64,000 bases of DNA from UBA4738 sp002413305 (GCA_036847185.1 DAIUAM010000004.1:33499-97498); one strand, 5' to 3'. Counted from the stretch's first letter, positions 54,748 to 62,764 are shown. A program made the numbers and translations. The notes: generated by a model not told the origin, from the sequence alone.

Positions 54748-55674
54748 TTGCCGATCCAACCCACCGACAAGATCTGGATGGACGGGAAGCTCGTGGACTG
54801 GGAGGACGCCACCATCCACGTCCTGACCCACGGTCTGCACTACGGCAGCGGGGCGTTCGAGGGCATCCGCGCCTACGAGACCCCGAAGGGCACCGCCGTG
54901 TTCCGGCTGGAGGATCACATCCACCGGCTGTTTCGCTCGTGCAAGGTGTACGCCATGGAGGTCCCGTTCACCGAGGACGAGATCGTCCAGGCCGTGAAGG
55001 ACACCGTCCGCGAGAACGCGATGACGGCCTGCTATATCCGGCCGCTCGTCTACCGGGGCTACGGCGAGATGGGGCTCAACCCGCTGCCGGCGCCGGTCAA
55101 CGTCCTGGTCGCGGTGTGGTCGTGGGGGCTGTACCTCGGCGAGGAGTCCCGCGAGCGAGGCGTGCGGGCGAAGATCTCGTCGTGGAAGCGCCTTGACCAC
55201 AACATCCTCCCCCCGGGCGCGAAGGCCACCGGCCAGTACCTGAACTCGAGCCTGGCGAAGGTCGAAGCGCTGAACGCCGGATACGACGAGGCGATCATGC
55301 TCAACATGGCGGGGTACGTGACCGACGGCTCCGGGGAGAACGTCTTCATCGTGAAGGACGGGGCGCTGCACACACCGCCGTTCCAGGCGGGGTGCCTCGA
55401 CGGGATCACGCGCGATTCGGTCATGACGATCGCCCGCCACCTCGGCTACGAGGTGATCGAACGCAACCTGTCGCGGTTCGACCTGTACACGGCCGACGAG
55501 GCGTTCTTCACCGGGACGGCGGCCGAGCTGGCTCCGATCCGGTCGGTGGACGACCGGGACGTCGCGGTGCTCGGTCGCGGGCCGGTGACGGCCGCCTTGC
55601 AGACGGCGTTCTTCGCCGCGGCCAGCGGGAGCGAGCCGACGTACGACCACTGGTTGACGTACGTCGGCGCCTGA
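54748..55674 (+). CDS. ilvE: branched-chain amino acid aminotransferase
   Basis: 308 residues. Starts at TTG 54748: GGAGGAGGA lies about 6 nt upstream and family proteins begin PIQPTDKIWMDGKLVDW. Fold type IV PLP enzyme; the catalytic Lys is in PPGAKATGQYLNSSLAKVEA and the effector region in AGYVTDGSGENVFIVKDG. Interconverts Leu/Ile/Val and 2-oxo acids, so it can supply the leucine-degradation operon at the left of the window or biosynthesis. ATG 54712 is an alternative start. Confidence 0.92.
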   Translation: MPIQPTDKIWMDGKLVDWEDATIHVLTHGLHYGSGAFEGIRAYETPKGTAVFRLEDHIHRLFRSCKVYAMEVPFTEDEIVQAVKDTVRENAMTACYIRPLVYRGYGEMGLNPLPAPVNVLVAVWSWGLYLGEESRERGVRAKISSWKRLDHNILPPGAKATGQYLNSSLAKVEALNAGYDEAIMLNMAGYVTDGSGENVFIVKDGALHTPPFQAGCLDGITRDSVMTIARHLGYEVIERNLSRFDLYTADEAFFTGTAAELAPIRSVDDRDVAVLGRGPVTAALQTAFFAAASGSEPTYDHWLTYVGA

Positions 55675-55705
55675 AGCCGTCGATCCGGGGTTCGATCGCC
55701 TCCTC

Positions 55706-56224
55706 TCACACATCCGGCGCGCGGTACCCGTCCACGTACCTCAGATAGTTGCGGGCGCCCGGCCGGATCAGGCGTTCGACGTCCTCCTCGGTGAGCTCGC
55801 GGAGCCTTCGGACCGGGGACCCTAGCAGCAGCGATCGCGCCGGGAACTCCTTGCCCTCGGGGACCAGGGCGCCGGCGGCGACCAGCGATTCGTCCCCGAT
55901 CACCGCCCCGGACAGCACGACGGCGCCCATCCCGATCAGGCACGAGTTCCCGATCCGGCACCCGTGGACGACGGCCCCATGCCCGATCGTGCAGTCCTCG
56001 CCGATCTCGCACGGGACCCCCGGGTCGGTGTGCAGCACCGCGCCGTCCTGGACGTTCGTCCTGGCCCCGACCCTGACCCGGTCGCTGTCCCCTCGGAGGA
56101 CGGCGCCGAACCACACGCTCGCGTCCGGGCCGAGCACGACGTCGCCGATCACCCAGGCACCGGGAGCGACGAACGCGGTGGGGTCGATGCGCGGCTCTCG
56201 GCCTCGGTAGGGGAGGGTCGACAC
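55706..56224 (-). CDS. gamma-carbonic anhydrase family protein
   Basis: 172 residues. Left-handed beta-helix hexapeptide repeats (GAWVIGDVVLGPDASVW, IGEDCTIGHGAVVHG, LIGMGAVVLSGAVIGD). The three zinc-ligand His of the family are visible in AVLHTD, IGHGAVVHG. May hydrate CO2 or be a CoA-linked CaiE/PaaY-type relative. Convergent with ilvE and 10 bp after the methyltransferase gene of the same strand, so co-transcribed with it. Confidence 0.88.
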   Translation of the reverse strand: MSTLPYRGREPRIDPTAFVAPGAWVIGDVVLGPDASVWFGAVLRGDSDRVRVGARTNVQDGAVLHTDPGVPCEIGEDCTIGHGAVVHGCRIGNSCLIGMGAVVLSGAVIGDESLVAAGALVPEGKEFPARSLLLGSPVRRLRELTEEDVERLIRPGARNYLRYVDGYRAPDV

Positions 56225-56234
56225 GGGCCGAAGC

Positions 56235-56999
56235 TTACGTCCGGGAGAACAGCTCGACCTGCGTTTCGGCGGCGATGGTGACCTCGGGAGGGAGCCGCGC
56301 CGACATCGCTTCGATCTCGCCGAGCAACTCCCGGTGGGCCGCTTCGGGCAGCGCCGCGACGTCGCTCGACGTGGCGACCAGGGCGGCGATCTTGCCGGAG
56401 AGGATCGCGTGCGGATAGTCGAAGGATCGAACGTCCGACGGCTCGAACGCCCCCGAGGCGGTCAGCGCGTCGTGCCACACGCCGAAGACGGCCGAGGAGG
56501 CCTTGCCCGCGGGAAGGAACCGATCGATCACCGCGTCGACGGCAGCGTTCACCGGATCGTGGGGAGCGTAGACGTTCGAGAACACGCCCAGCGTGCCGCC
56601 GGGCCGGACCACCCGGCGAAGCTCGGCCAGGGCGGGCTCCACGTCGAACAGGTGGAAACCGTGGGCGATCGCGATCGCGGGCACGGTCCCGGTGGCGAGC
56701 GGGAGGCGCTCGGCCATCGCGGCCACCACCCGAACGCCCGGCAGGCTCAAGGCCAGCCTCTGTCGCATCGCGGGCCCGGGCTCCACGGCCACCACGTCCA
56801 GGCCGGCGTCGACCAACCGGCGGGTGAGCTTGCCCGTCCCCGCCGCGACGTCGACCACGCGATCGCCGGGGCCCAGGCCGGCCGCCCCGACGAACCAGGC
56901 CACCGCCTCAACCGCGTAGTCCGGCCGGTACCGCTCGTAGTTCTCGACGTTGACGGCGTCGTGGCTGAACCGGCGGGTGTTGGGGTTCAACCCGGCCAT
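56235..56999 (-). CDS. class I SAM-dependent methyltransferase
   Basis: 254 residues from ATG 56999. VENYERYRPDYAVEAVAWF, SAM motif I VVDVAAGTGKLTRRL, motif II VVAVEPGPAMR and the ALAELRRVVRPGGTLGVFSNV post-II block place it with the UbiE/Methyltransf_11 group. The substrate is unknown. The upstream region (57000-57207) is shared with the divergent FAH gene and contains the diverged operator. Confidence 0.88.
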   Translation of the reverse strand: MAGLNPNTRRFSHDAVNVENYERYRPDYAVEAVAWFVGAAGLGPGDRVVDVAAGTGKLTRRLVDAGLDVVAVEPGPAMRQRLALSLPGVRVVAAMAERLPLATGTVPAIAIAHGFHLFDVEPALAELRRVVRPGGTLGVFSNVYAPHDPVNAAVDAVIDRFLPAGKASSAVFGVWHDALTASGAFEPSDVRSFDYPHAILSGKIAALVATSSDVAALPEAAHRELLGEIEAMSARLPPEVTIAAETQVELFSRT

Positions 57000-57127
57000 C
57001 ACCAGGGAGTGCGGAGTTCCTGCTCGACGGCTTCGACGTTGTCCTCCAGGAAGTTCGGTCCGGTCCAAGGTGCTGCCTCGATCCGGTCCGTTCCGTCCAC
57101 TGACGCCGGAGGCTACCCCTGGTCGAC

Positions 57128-57155
57128 GTAGGGCGCCATCCGTGTGGCGCCCTGC
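57128..57155. promoter_or_regulatory. diverged copy of the 49436 operator, upstream of FAH-gltX
   Basis: Aligned over 28 bp with the inner part of the palindrome at 49436, this site keeps 23 identical positions: GGCGCCAT, CCGT/ACGT centre and TGGCGCC. The two dyads are less perfect. It stands 52 bp before the FAH gene, which overlaps gltX. The same regulator could bind both sites. Confidence 0.6.
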
Positions 57156-57193
57156 TTGCGGGAGACGCGTCACCGCCGGCTCGTGCGCCCTGC

Positions 57194-57199
57194 TAGCCT
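57194..57199 (+). promoter_or_regulatory. -10 element (TAGCCT), leaderless promoter of FAH-gltX
   Basis: TAGCCT ends 8 nt before GTG 57208. The upstream operator copy (57128-57155) lies where it could interfere with the -35 region or RNA polymerase binding. Confidence 0.45.
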
Positions 57200-57207
57200 C
57201 GTCGCTC

Positions 57208-57969
57208 GTGAGACTGGTTCGCTTCCGGCACGGCAACCGCATCGCCACCGGCTCGCTGGAGGGGGCGTTCGTGCGTCCGCTCCGGGGAACCTACTTCGAC
57301 AACCCCGTGCCGACGGGGGAGGAGATCCCGCTCCAGGATGTCCGCCTGCTGGCCCCAGTTCTGCCCAGCAAGGTCGTGTGCATCGGGCGAAACTACGTGG
57401 ACCACGCCGAGGAGATGGGCGGCGAGGTCCCCGAGGAGCCGCTGATCTTCCTGAAGCCCTCGACTTCGGTCATCGGGCCCGGCGACCCCATCCCGTACCC
57501 GAGCATCTCGGAGCGCGTCGACCACGAGGCCGAGCTCGCCGTGGTCATCGGCCGCCTGGCCCGGTACGTGAAGTCCGAGGAGGCGGGGAAGTACATCCTG
57601 GGCTTCACGTGCGGCAACGACGTGACCGCGCGCGACCTGCAGGCGAAGGACGGCCAGTGGACCCGCGGCAAGGGGTTCGACGGTTTCTGCCCGCTGGGCC
57701 CGTGGATCGAGACCGTGTTCGACCCCACTGACGTGGCGGTCGAGTGCCGCGTCGGCGGCGACACGCGCCAGGCCGCGCGGACGTCGCTGCTCACGTTCGG
57801 TCCGAACGAGCTGATCGAGTTCATCACGCAGGTCATGACGCTGCTTCCGGGCGACGTGATCATGACCGGCACCCCGGCCGGCGTCGGCCCGATGCAGGTG
57901 GGGGACCGCGTCGAAGTGGAGATCGAGGGGATCGGTGTCCTGGAGAACGAGGTGACGAAGGGTGTCTGA
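57208..57969 (+). CDS. fumarylacetoacetate hydrolase (FAH) family protein
   Basis: 253 residues. VVCIGRNYVDHAEEMGGEVP, IFLKPSTSVIGPGDPIPYP, the metal-ligand Glu pair in RVDHEAELAVVIG and VTARDLQAKDGQWTRGKGFD are characteristic; MTGTPAGVGPMQVGD ends the fold. Such enzymes cleave C-C bonds of 2-oxo acids (acylpyruvase, oxaloacetate decarboxylase). Its 3' end overlaps the gltX start by 8 bases, so the two are co-transcribed. Confidence 0.9.
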   Translation: MRLVRFRHGNRIATGSLEGAFVRPLRGTYFDNPVPTGEEIPLQDVRLLAPVLPSKVVCIGRNYVDHAEEMGGEVPEEPLIFLKPSTSVIGPGDPIPYPSISERVDHEAELAVVIGRLARYVKSEEAGKYILGFTCGNDVTARDLQAKDGQWTRGKGFDGFCPLGPWIETVFDPTDVAVECRVGGDTRQAARTSLLTFGPNELIEFITQVMTLLPGDVIMTGTPAGVGPMQVGDRVEVEIEGIGVLENEVTKGV

Positions 57970-59410
57970 CACCGCGGGAAGCCCGCAGGTTCGGTGCCGC
58001 TTCGCGCCGGCGCCCTCGGGCTACCTTCACGTGGGCAGCGCCCGGACCGCGCTGTTCAGCTGGCTGTTCGCGCGCCACCATGGAGGTGCGTTCGTCCTGC
58101 GGATCGAAGACACCGACCGGAAGCGCTCGACGGACGAGGCCATCGCGCTGGTCATCGACTCGCTCCGGTGGCTGGAGCTGGAATGGGACGAGGGGCCCGA
58201 GGTGGGCGGCCCGTTCGGTCCGTACCGGCAGACCGAACGGCTGGAGCTGTATCGGGAGGTGGCCGGCCGGCTGGTCGGCGAAGGCCATGCGTATCCGTGC
58301 TATTGCACCCCGGAGGAGCTCGAGGAGCGCCGGAAGGCCGCCCTGGCCCGCGGCGCGACCCCCGGCTACGACGGGCGCTGCCGGAACCTGACCGAGGACG
58401 AACGCCGGGCCCGCGAAGCCGAAGGCCGGGCGAAGGCGATCCGGTTCGCGATGCCCGACCAGGACGTCACGGTCCATGACCTGATCCGGGGGGACGTGCA
58501 CTTCGCTGCCCGGGACCTCACGGACTACGTGGTCCTGCGGAGCGACGGCACGCCGACGTACCTGCTCTCGGCCGCGGTGGACGACGTGGAGATGCAGATG
58601 ACGCACGTGATCCGCGGGGAGGACCTGCTGCCGTCGACCCCCCGGCAGCTCCAGCTGATCCAGGCCCTGGGTGCCGAACCGCCGAGGTACGGTCATCTCC
58701 CGCTCATCACCACTCCGGGGGGCCAGAAGCTCTCCAAGCGCCACGGTTCGATCTCGATCGAGTGGTACAAGGAGCAGGGGTTCCTCCCGGAGGCGGTCGT
58801 CAACTACCTCGCGCTCCTGGGGTGGTCGCTCGACGAGAAGACCACGTTCCTCACCCGCGACGAACTGATCCGGGCGTTCGATCTGTCGCGCGTGTCGCAC
58901 AATCCCGCGGCGTTCGACGTCCAGAAGCTCGAATGGATGAACGGCCACTACATCCGGGAGTCGCCGGACGCCCGGATCGCGGAGCTGTTGGAGAAGGAGC
59001 TCCTGCATCAGGGGCTGGACGCCGACCCCGAGGTGGTCCGCCGGGCCGTACCGGCCGTGAAGGAGCGCATGTCCACGATCCCGAAGGGCGCCGAGCTGAT
59101 CCGGTTCCTGTTCGTCGACCGGGTCGAACCGGACGCCAAGGCGGCGAAGATGCTCGGGCCGGAACGCGGGGAGTACCTGCGGGAGGTCGCCGGGCGGCTG
59201 GATTCGGTGGGGGACTGGACGCACGGGGAGATCGAACGCGTCCTTCGAAGCCTCCAGGAGGGATCGGGGCTCTCCGCCACCCAGGCCTTCCAGCCGATCC
59301 GGGCCGCGGTCACCGGGACCCTGGTCTCGCCACCCCTGTTCGAATCGCTCGAGCTGCTCGGCAAGGAGCGGTCGCTGGAGCGCCTGCGCGCGGCCGCCGG
59401 CGTGCCCTGA
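57962..59410 (+). CDS. gltX: glutamyl-tRNA synthetase
   Basis: 482 residues, GTG start overlapping FAH. Class I: the HIGH-like PAPSGYLHVGSARTALF and KMSKS-like PGGQKLSKRHGS are present, with HVIRGEDLLPSTPRQ between and a C-terminal anticodon-binding helical domain. In organisms with GatCAB, GluRS is usually non-discriminating and also makes Glu-tRNA(Gln). The upstream operator shared with the RHH-gatB genes supports joint control. Confidence 0.94.
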   Translation: MSDTAGSPQVRCRFAPAPSGYLHVGSARTALFSWLFARHHGGAFVLRIEDTDRKRSTDEAIALVIDSLRWLELEWDEGPEVGGPFGPYRQTERLELYREVAGRLVGEGHAYPCYCTPEELEERRKAALARGATPGYDGRCRNLTEDERRAREAEGRAKAIRFAMPDQDVTVHDLIRGDVHFAARDLTDYVVLRSDGTPTYLLSAAVDDVEMQMTHVIRGEDLLPSTPRQLQLIQALGAEPPRYGHLPLITTPGGQKLSKRHGSISIEWYKEQGFLPEAVVNYLALLGWSLDEKTTFLTRDELIRAFDLSRVSHNPAAFDVQKLEWMNGHYIRESPDARIAELLEKELLHQGLDADPEVVRRAVPAVKERMSTIPKGAELIRFLFVDRVEPDAKAAKMLGPERGEYLREVAGRLDSVGDWTHGEIERVLRSLQEGSGLSATQAFQPIRAAVTGTLVSPPLFESLELLGKERSLERLRAAAGVP

Positions 59411-59430
59411 GAGCCAGCACCGCGATCGAG

Positions 59431-59472
59431 TAGTCCGAACGGGATTCGAACCCGTGCCTCCACCTTTGAGAG
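59431..59472 (-). tRNA. 3'-half tRNA-Glu(CTC) remnant, candidate att scar (left)
   Basis: On the minus strand the sequence runs from the anticodon loop (CTCTCAA with one extra A) through GGTGG and the T arm (ACGGG, TTCGAAT, CCCGT) to an acceptor 3' strand CGGACTA. The 5' half is absent. The segment from anticodon loop to 3' end is the usual attB core for tyrosine integrases. Starts 20 bp after gltX. Confidence 0.6.
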
Positions 59473-59554
59473 CATTGCCTCCGGACCTTCCTGGCCTTCT
59501 GCGGGATTCCTGCCCGGAGCTATCTCGACCCGCGATGGCGCGACCAATGCAAGT

Positions 59555-60460
59555 TCACAATGGTGCTCGCGTCACTTCTACTGCCACTGCGACTCGCACT
59601 TGTGTTCCCGAACGTGGGATGTCCAACACCTTTCGAAGATCCTCGTCGAAATAGTCCTTCAGCACTGGGGGACGAGGCGCTGTGAGGAACTGGTCTGGCT
59701 GCTGAACCAGTTCCGCGGAGCCCACGAGTGGCAACTCGTCTCGCCGCGACACCGACTGGATGAGCGCCGGGACGTGGGTGATGCCCATATCGCGAAGGGC
59801 GAAGGCGCGGTGGCTACCATTTCCGAGAATGAGTCGCCCCTCAGCGGAGATCACTTGGAGGAAGTTGATGCCATGCCCCAAGACCAGAGCGACGATAGCT
59901 GACGGGAATCCTCCCGGGACGTAGTTGAGTACTTGAGCCGGGTTCAGAACCGTCATATCCAACGCACGGAAGTCGCCGGACGGCGACGTGAACACGAAAC
60001 CGTTTCCGACGTTGCGCCACTGCATTGGGGGCATCGCGGGGTCCGCGGGAAGACTGAACCGAAACAGCGCCTCCGGCGAGGGATTGGTTCCGAGCTGCTC
60101 CTGAAGCTCGGCCACATACCGGAGGTTGATGAACTTCTGGAACACCACCACCCGGTCCAGCTCGACGATCCCGATGGACGTTGGAAGCGCGAAGGACTGC
60201 TGAACGTTGAGGTTGCCCTCGACCTCTGCAGCAAAGGGCAGGAGATCGTCCCCAAGCGCGGACGGTGGATGACCGTCTGCCCATCCCACTTCCTGCTCTT
60301 CGAGGTCGCGGATGTGGTCGTTCGCAAGGCGCCACTCATCCATGAGCGCCCGCTGATTGTGCAAGCCTGGAGCCTGTTGACTCACAAAGCCGAGGAAGTC
60401 CTGGATCGGTGGTCGGCCCAGCAGGTACACGACCTGATCCGTCGCTACGATCTGTTGCAC
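59555..60460 (-). CDS. protein with ParB/sulfiredoxin-like domain, function unknown
   Basis: 301 residues. GTG 60460 has a strong AGGAGG 5 nt upstream. I do not recognise the full family. The C-terminal part GNGSHRAFALRDMGITHVPA resembles the ParB/Srx-type nucleotide-binding loop (N-G-x-H-R-x-x-A), and a segment LDMTVLNPAQVLNYVPGG precedes it; the N-terminal half is unfamiliar. Codon third positions are less GC-rich than the rest of the window. It is the last gene of a minus-strand row flanked by two tRNA remnants. May be an accessory or defence-type protein, but that is speculation. Confidence 0.65.
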   Translation of the reverse strand: MQQIVATDQVVYLLGRPPIQDFLGFVSQQAPGLHNQRALMDEWRLANDHIRDLEEQEVGWADGHPPSALGDDLLPFAAEVEGNLNVQQSFALPTSIGIVELDRVVVFQKFINLRYVAELQEQLGTNPSPEALFRFSLPADPAMPPMQWRNVGNGFVFTSPSGDFRALDMTVLNPAQVLNYVPGGFPSAIVALVLGHGINFLQVISAEGRLILGNGSHRAFALRDMGITHVPALIQSVSRRDELPLVGSAELVQQPDQFLTAPRPPVLKDYFDEDLRKVLDIPRSGTQVRVAVAVEVTRAPL

Positions 60461-60561
60461 TTGATCCTCCTGTCCCGAAGGGGCTTGGACCAGCCCATCA
60501 ATTCGATCGTGCGAGCGTACGCGGAGGGTCTGACACCCGCTGACCTGCGGAAACGAGCCAT
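60445..60561 (-). CDS. possible small ORF overlapping the ParB-like gene
   Basis: 38 residues (MARFRRSAGVRPSAYARTIE and RIKCNRS end) overlapping the next gene's start by 16 nt. AGGAGG lies rather far upstream (about 22 nt). The same interval also reads as coherent protein in two other frames, one of them interrupted by a TAG, so the real coding content of 60461-60665 is unresolved. Confidence 0.2.
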   Translation of the reverse strand: MARFRRSAGVRPSAYARTIELMGWSKPLRDRRIKCNRS

Positions 60562-60665
60562 ACTTCTCGACCTTGTGAACAGGCTCCTCCTATTCAGGGG
60601 ACAAGGCGTGCTTGATGGAACAGCCCTCCTCGTGGGCGAGGCAAACCCGCCAAGGGATTGAGGGC

Positions 60666-60932
60666 TCAAGCGCCCGACGTTTGTCCGGTGATGTGAGCTG
60701 TCAGCTTGCCCGAGTCATATGTGGCTGGAGCGTTGATGAACCAGCCGTACCCATCGCCGGAAACGCCGAAGAGGATTGCGCCGATGCTCGATGTCCGCGC
60801 CAGCCTGTCCTGTATCGACTCTCCGGTCTCGTAGAAAGGCTGAGCCACTTGTGGCATCTCCGGTAGGGGTGGTGGGCGGATTTCGGCGAGCGGCTGAACT
60901 ACCACCATCGCCTTCCGCTTCGTGCGGGGCAT
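60666..60932 (-). CDS. small hypothetical protein
   Basis: 88 residues, ATG 60932. Proline-rich beginning (PLAEIRPPPLPEMPQ) then a region that could be beta-rich: SIGAILFGVSGDGYGWFIN. No signal peptide, no recognised family. It starts 14 bp after the end of the 60947 gene and so belongs to the same minus-strand group. The base composition is lower in GC than flanking core genes. Confidence 0.5.
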   Translation of the reverse strand: MPRTKRKAMVVVQPLAEIRPPPLPEMPQVAQPFYETGESIQDRLARTSSIGAILFGVSGDGYGWFINAPATYDSGKLTAHITGQTSGA

Positions 60933-60946
60933 ATGCAGGGAACCGA

Positions 60947-61363
60947 TCAGGTCAGCGCCGTGGTTAGCGCCGGGTGTCCCGACATGCGCTCGTCCACGAA
61001 GAACAGGTCGAACTCAGCCCCCTTCGCGTCCTTGGGTATGTCCCACCACACCACAGAATCGCTCCCCCGCGCCGGACCCAAAGATGTTCTGGGAACCACC
61101 ATGGCGAAAGCCCGTGTCACGCCGGGCGCGAGCGGTGAGGGCTGGGGCCAGCGGTGCTCGCTGAGTGGCTGGTGCGGCTGTTCCGGGCGCGCGATCTTGA
61201 GGTGCCAGTCGCCCCGCTCGTGGAGGCTCGACTTGAAGGCGACGCCGGTGGCGCGACAGAGGACATAAACGGAATCGTCGCGGCCACCAGGATTGAGCCA
61301 CACCCTGTAGGTGGGTGAAAGGCCCGCGGGCCCGCGGACGCCGAAGCGGAGTGTGTTCGTCAC
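60947..61363 (-). CDS. conserved hypothetical protein of mobile-region type
   Basis: 138 residues, GTG 61363 with GGGAG upstream. Pattern SVYVLCRATGVAFKSSLHER and GDWHLKIARP recalls a family of actinobacterial hypothetical proteins often near plasmid or integrative elements (D-x-Y-V-x-x-R-x-x-G-x-x-K-x-S-L-H), recalled from memory. Ends with VDERMSGHPALT. First gene of the minus-strand group between the tRNA remnants. Confidence 0.55.
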   Translation of the reverse strand: MTNTLRFGVRGPAGLSPTYRVWLNPGGRDDSVYVLCRATGVAFKSSLHERGDWHLKIARPEQPHQPLSEHRWPQPSPLAPGVTRAFAMVVPRTSLGPARGSDSVVWWDIPKDAKGAEFDLFFVDERMSGHPALTTALT

Positions 61364-61442
61364 TTAGCTCCCTGTGACCAATCCCCGTGACCAAGCGAGT
61401 CCGCCAGGAGAACACGAGGCGCGTTCGCCCTGGTCAACCCGG

Positions 61443-61488
61443 TAGTCCCAACGGGATTCGAACCCGTGCCTCCACCTTGAGAGGGTGA
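61443..61488 (-). tRNA. 3'-half tRNA-Glu(CTC) remnant, candidate att scar (right)
   Basis: Minus strand: anticodon stem TCACC and GGTGG around loop CTCTCAA (anticodon CTC), T arm ACGGG-TTCGAAT-CCCGT, acceptor TGGGACTACC. The expected D arm and 5' acceptor strand (AGTCCCA) are absent upstream, so it is not a full tRNA. Nearly identical to the copy at 59431 and in the same orientation, 2.0 kb away. Confidence 0.6.
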
Positions 61489-61550
61489 ACCGTGCCGGAT
61501 TCCCGACCTGCGGCGATGGGCGAAACGGGCCTCTGACCTGCGCGTTTAGG

Positions 61551-61590
61551 TTCCCGCTGTTTCCCGACGTTTCCCGTCCCTTCCCGACCT
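61551..61590. repeat. four 10-bp tandem repeats (TTCCCG-type), iteron-like
   Basis: Units TTCCCGCTGT, TTCCCGACGT, TTCCCGTCCC and TTCCCGACCT follow each other exactly every 10 bp. A fifth, TTCCCGACCT, is at 61500-61509. GTGCGGGAT occurs twice just after (61592 and 61603). Helically phased repeats next to an att-like scar could be recombinase or replication-protein sites. Confidence 0.5.
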
Positions 61591-61622
61591 CGTGCGGGAT
61601 ATGTGCGGGATCGCCAAGGGGG

Positions 61623-61775
61623 TTAGGCCGGCGCGAACAGGTACTCGAACAGCTCCCGCCACGCGGAAAGGTGCTCCAGCCGGACCCACCACGTCCCGCC
61701 CTGGTCGCATCGCGGCCCGGCAGAAGTCGCGCCGGTGTCGCCTCCAAGGAGGCCGCCGCAACCTAGCCTTTTCGA
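61623..61775 (-). pseudogene. C-terminal gene remnant
   Basis: Minus-strand frame ending at TAA 61623-61625 reads TWWVRLEHLSAWRELFEYLF and has consistent GC-rich third positions, but the frame has no start codon and opens after a TGA at 61776-61778. I read it as the 3' remnant of a lost gene in the accessory region. No family recognised. Confidence 0.35.
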
Positions 61776-61898
61776 TCAGGGGAGGAGGTCGGGACAGGTC
61801 CGTCCGCATCGTCGGCAGAGAGCTCGTCAGTCCGTCGGTCCCGACCTGAGGACCATGAGCCTTGTCTCAGCTTGGGAAAGGGGGGTTCCCGCCGCGGA

Positions 61899-61927
61899 TT
61901 GACTCCACGCCTTCTGGCGCACATGAT
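61899..61927 (+). promoter_or_regulatory. candidate promoter for the 61962 secreted protein
   Basis: TTGACT at 61899-61904 and CATGAT at 61922-61927 are 17 bp apart. An AGAGGAGG Shine-Dalgarno follows at about 61945, giving a leadered transcript. Confidence 0.45.
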
Positions 61928-61961
61928 GCGGCTGGGGACCCCTCAAGAGGAGGCATGTGAC

Positions 61962-62699
61962 TTGAACGCACAGACGTTGTCACGACGGGTCGCATTGGCG
62001 GCCGCTGCCACGGGGGCGATCATCGCCGCCAGTCTCGGCGTTCGGGTCAACGCCTCGGCAGCGCCCATCCCACATGTCCTCAGGAGTGCCGCGTCCACCT
62101 CGGAGTCCGGCTCCACCGCGGCCGTCTTCGCCCACCCCACGGGCAGCGGGCATCTGCTGGTGGCGTTCGTCAGTGCCAACACCGGGAACCCCGGCGCCAT
62201 CAATGTCACCGACAACGCGGGCAACCCGTGGACTAGGGCCGTGGCCGTCGGCAGCGGTTCGGTCGACATCGCCGGCGAGATCTGGTACTCCGCCAATGCG
62301 CTGTCCGTCACTCAGGTGAACATACAAACGGCGTTCCAATCCAACCTGGCGGCGCGCGTCGACGAGGTGGTCGGGGTGGTAAAGGTCTCCCCGCTCGAAA
62401 CGACGAACTTCAACACCGACTTTGGAACAACGCTGAGCACCGGCGAGGTCGGAGTGGCCGGTACCAACGACGTGGTGATGGCCGCCCTGACGGGCCACGG
62501 CAACACCCAGAAGATGACCGTCACCGCGACCGGCTGGAACAACCAGCACCAGATCAAGTTGGCGCCGACGGGCACCGACGCGGTGAGCCTGGCGGTGGGC
62601 TGGAAGAATGGCGTCGTCGGGAATGCGGAGGACTACACCGCGACCGTCCCAGTGGCCATGAACTGGTCGGGCCTGATCGTCGTCTTCCAGGCTCGATAA
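61962..62699 (+). CDS. secreted beta-sandwich protein of unknown function
   Basis: 245 residues from TTG 61962, set by AGAGGAGG 9 nt upstream. Signal peptide LSRRVALAAAATGAIIAASL, cleavage near NASA. The mature part (GHLLVAFVSANTGNPGAIN, NVTDNAGNPWTRAVAV, EIWYSANAL) is a repeated beta-strand pattern common to secreted carbohydrate-associated domains, ending AMNWSGLIVVFQ. No catalytic motif seen. Stands in the accessory region right of the second tRNA remnant. Confidence 0.75.
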   Translation: MNAQTLSRRVALAAAATGAIIAASLGVRVNASAAPIPHVLRSAASTSESGSTAAVFAHPTGSGHLLVAFVSANTGNPGAINVTDNAGNPWTRAVAVGSGSVDIAGEIWYSANALSVTQVNIQTAFQSNLAARVDEVVGVVKVSPLETTNFNTDFGTTLSTGEVGVAGTNDVVMAALTGHGNTQKMTVTATGWNNQHQIKLAPTGTDAVSLAVGWKNGVVGNAEDYTATVPVAMNWSGLIVVFQAR

Positions 62700-62712
62700 C
62701 CCCCCTGACTTC

Positions 62713-62764
62713 GGCGCTCGTGGGCTGATTGGTAGAGATCGCCCCTTCGCGGGGCGTGAGCGCC
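62713..62764. terminator. nested stem-loop element, probable terminator
   Basis: Outer stem GGCGCTC/GAGCGCC (62713-62719, 62758-62764) encloses inner stem CGCCCC/GGGGCG with a TTCGC loop (62740-62756). It starts 14 bp after the secreted-protein stop. The adjacent CGCCTAGGCG is itself a palindrome. Confidence 0.5.

Noticed and set aside
59933..60661. 243-codon plus-strand open frame opposite the ParB-like gene
   Set aside because: In exact register with the minus gene, which has a strong Shine-Dalgarno and a recognisable motif; the plus frame has neither.
59431..61488. Intact tRNA-Glu genes
   Set aside because: Both copies lack the D arm and 5' acceptor strand, so they were reported only as remnants.
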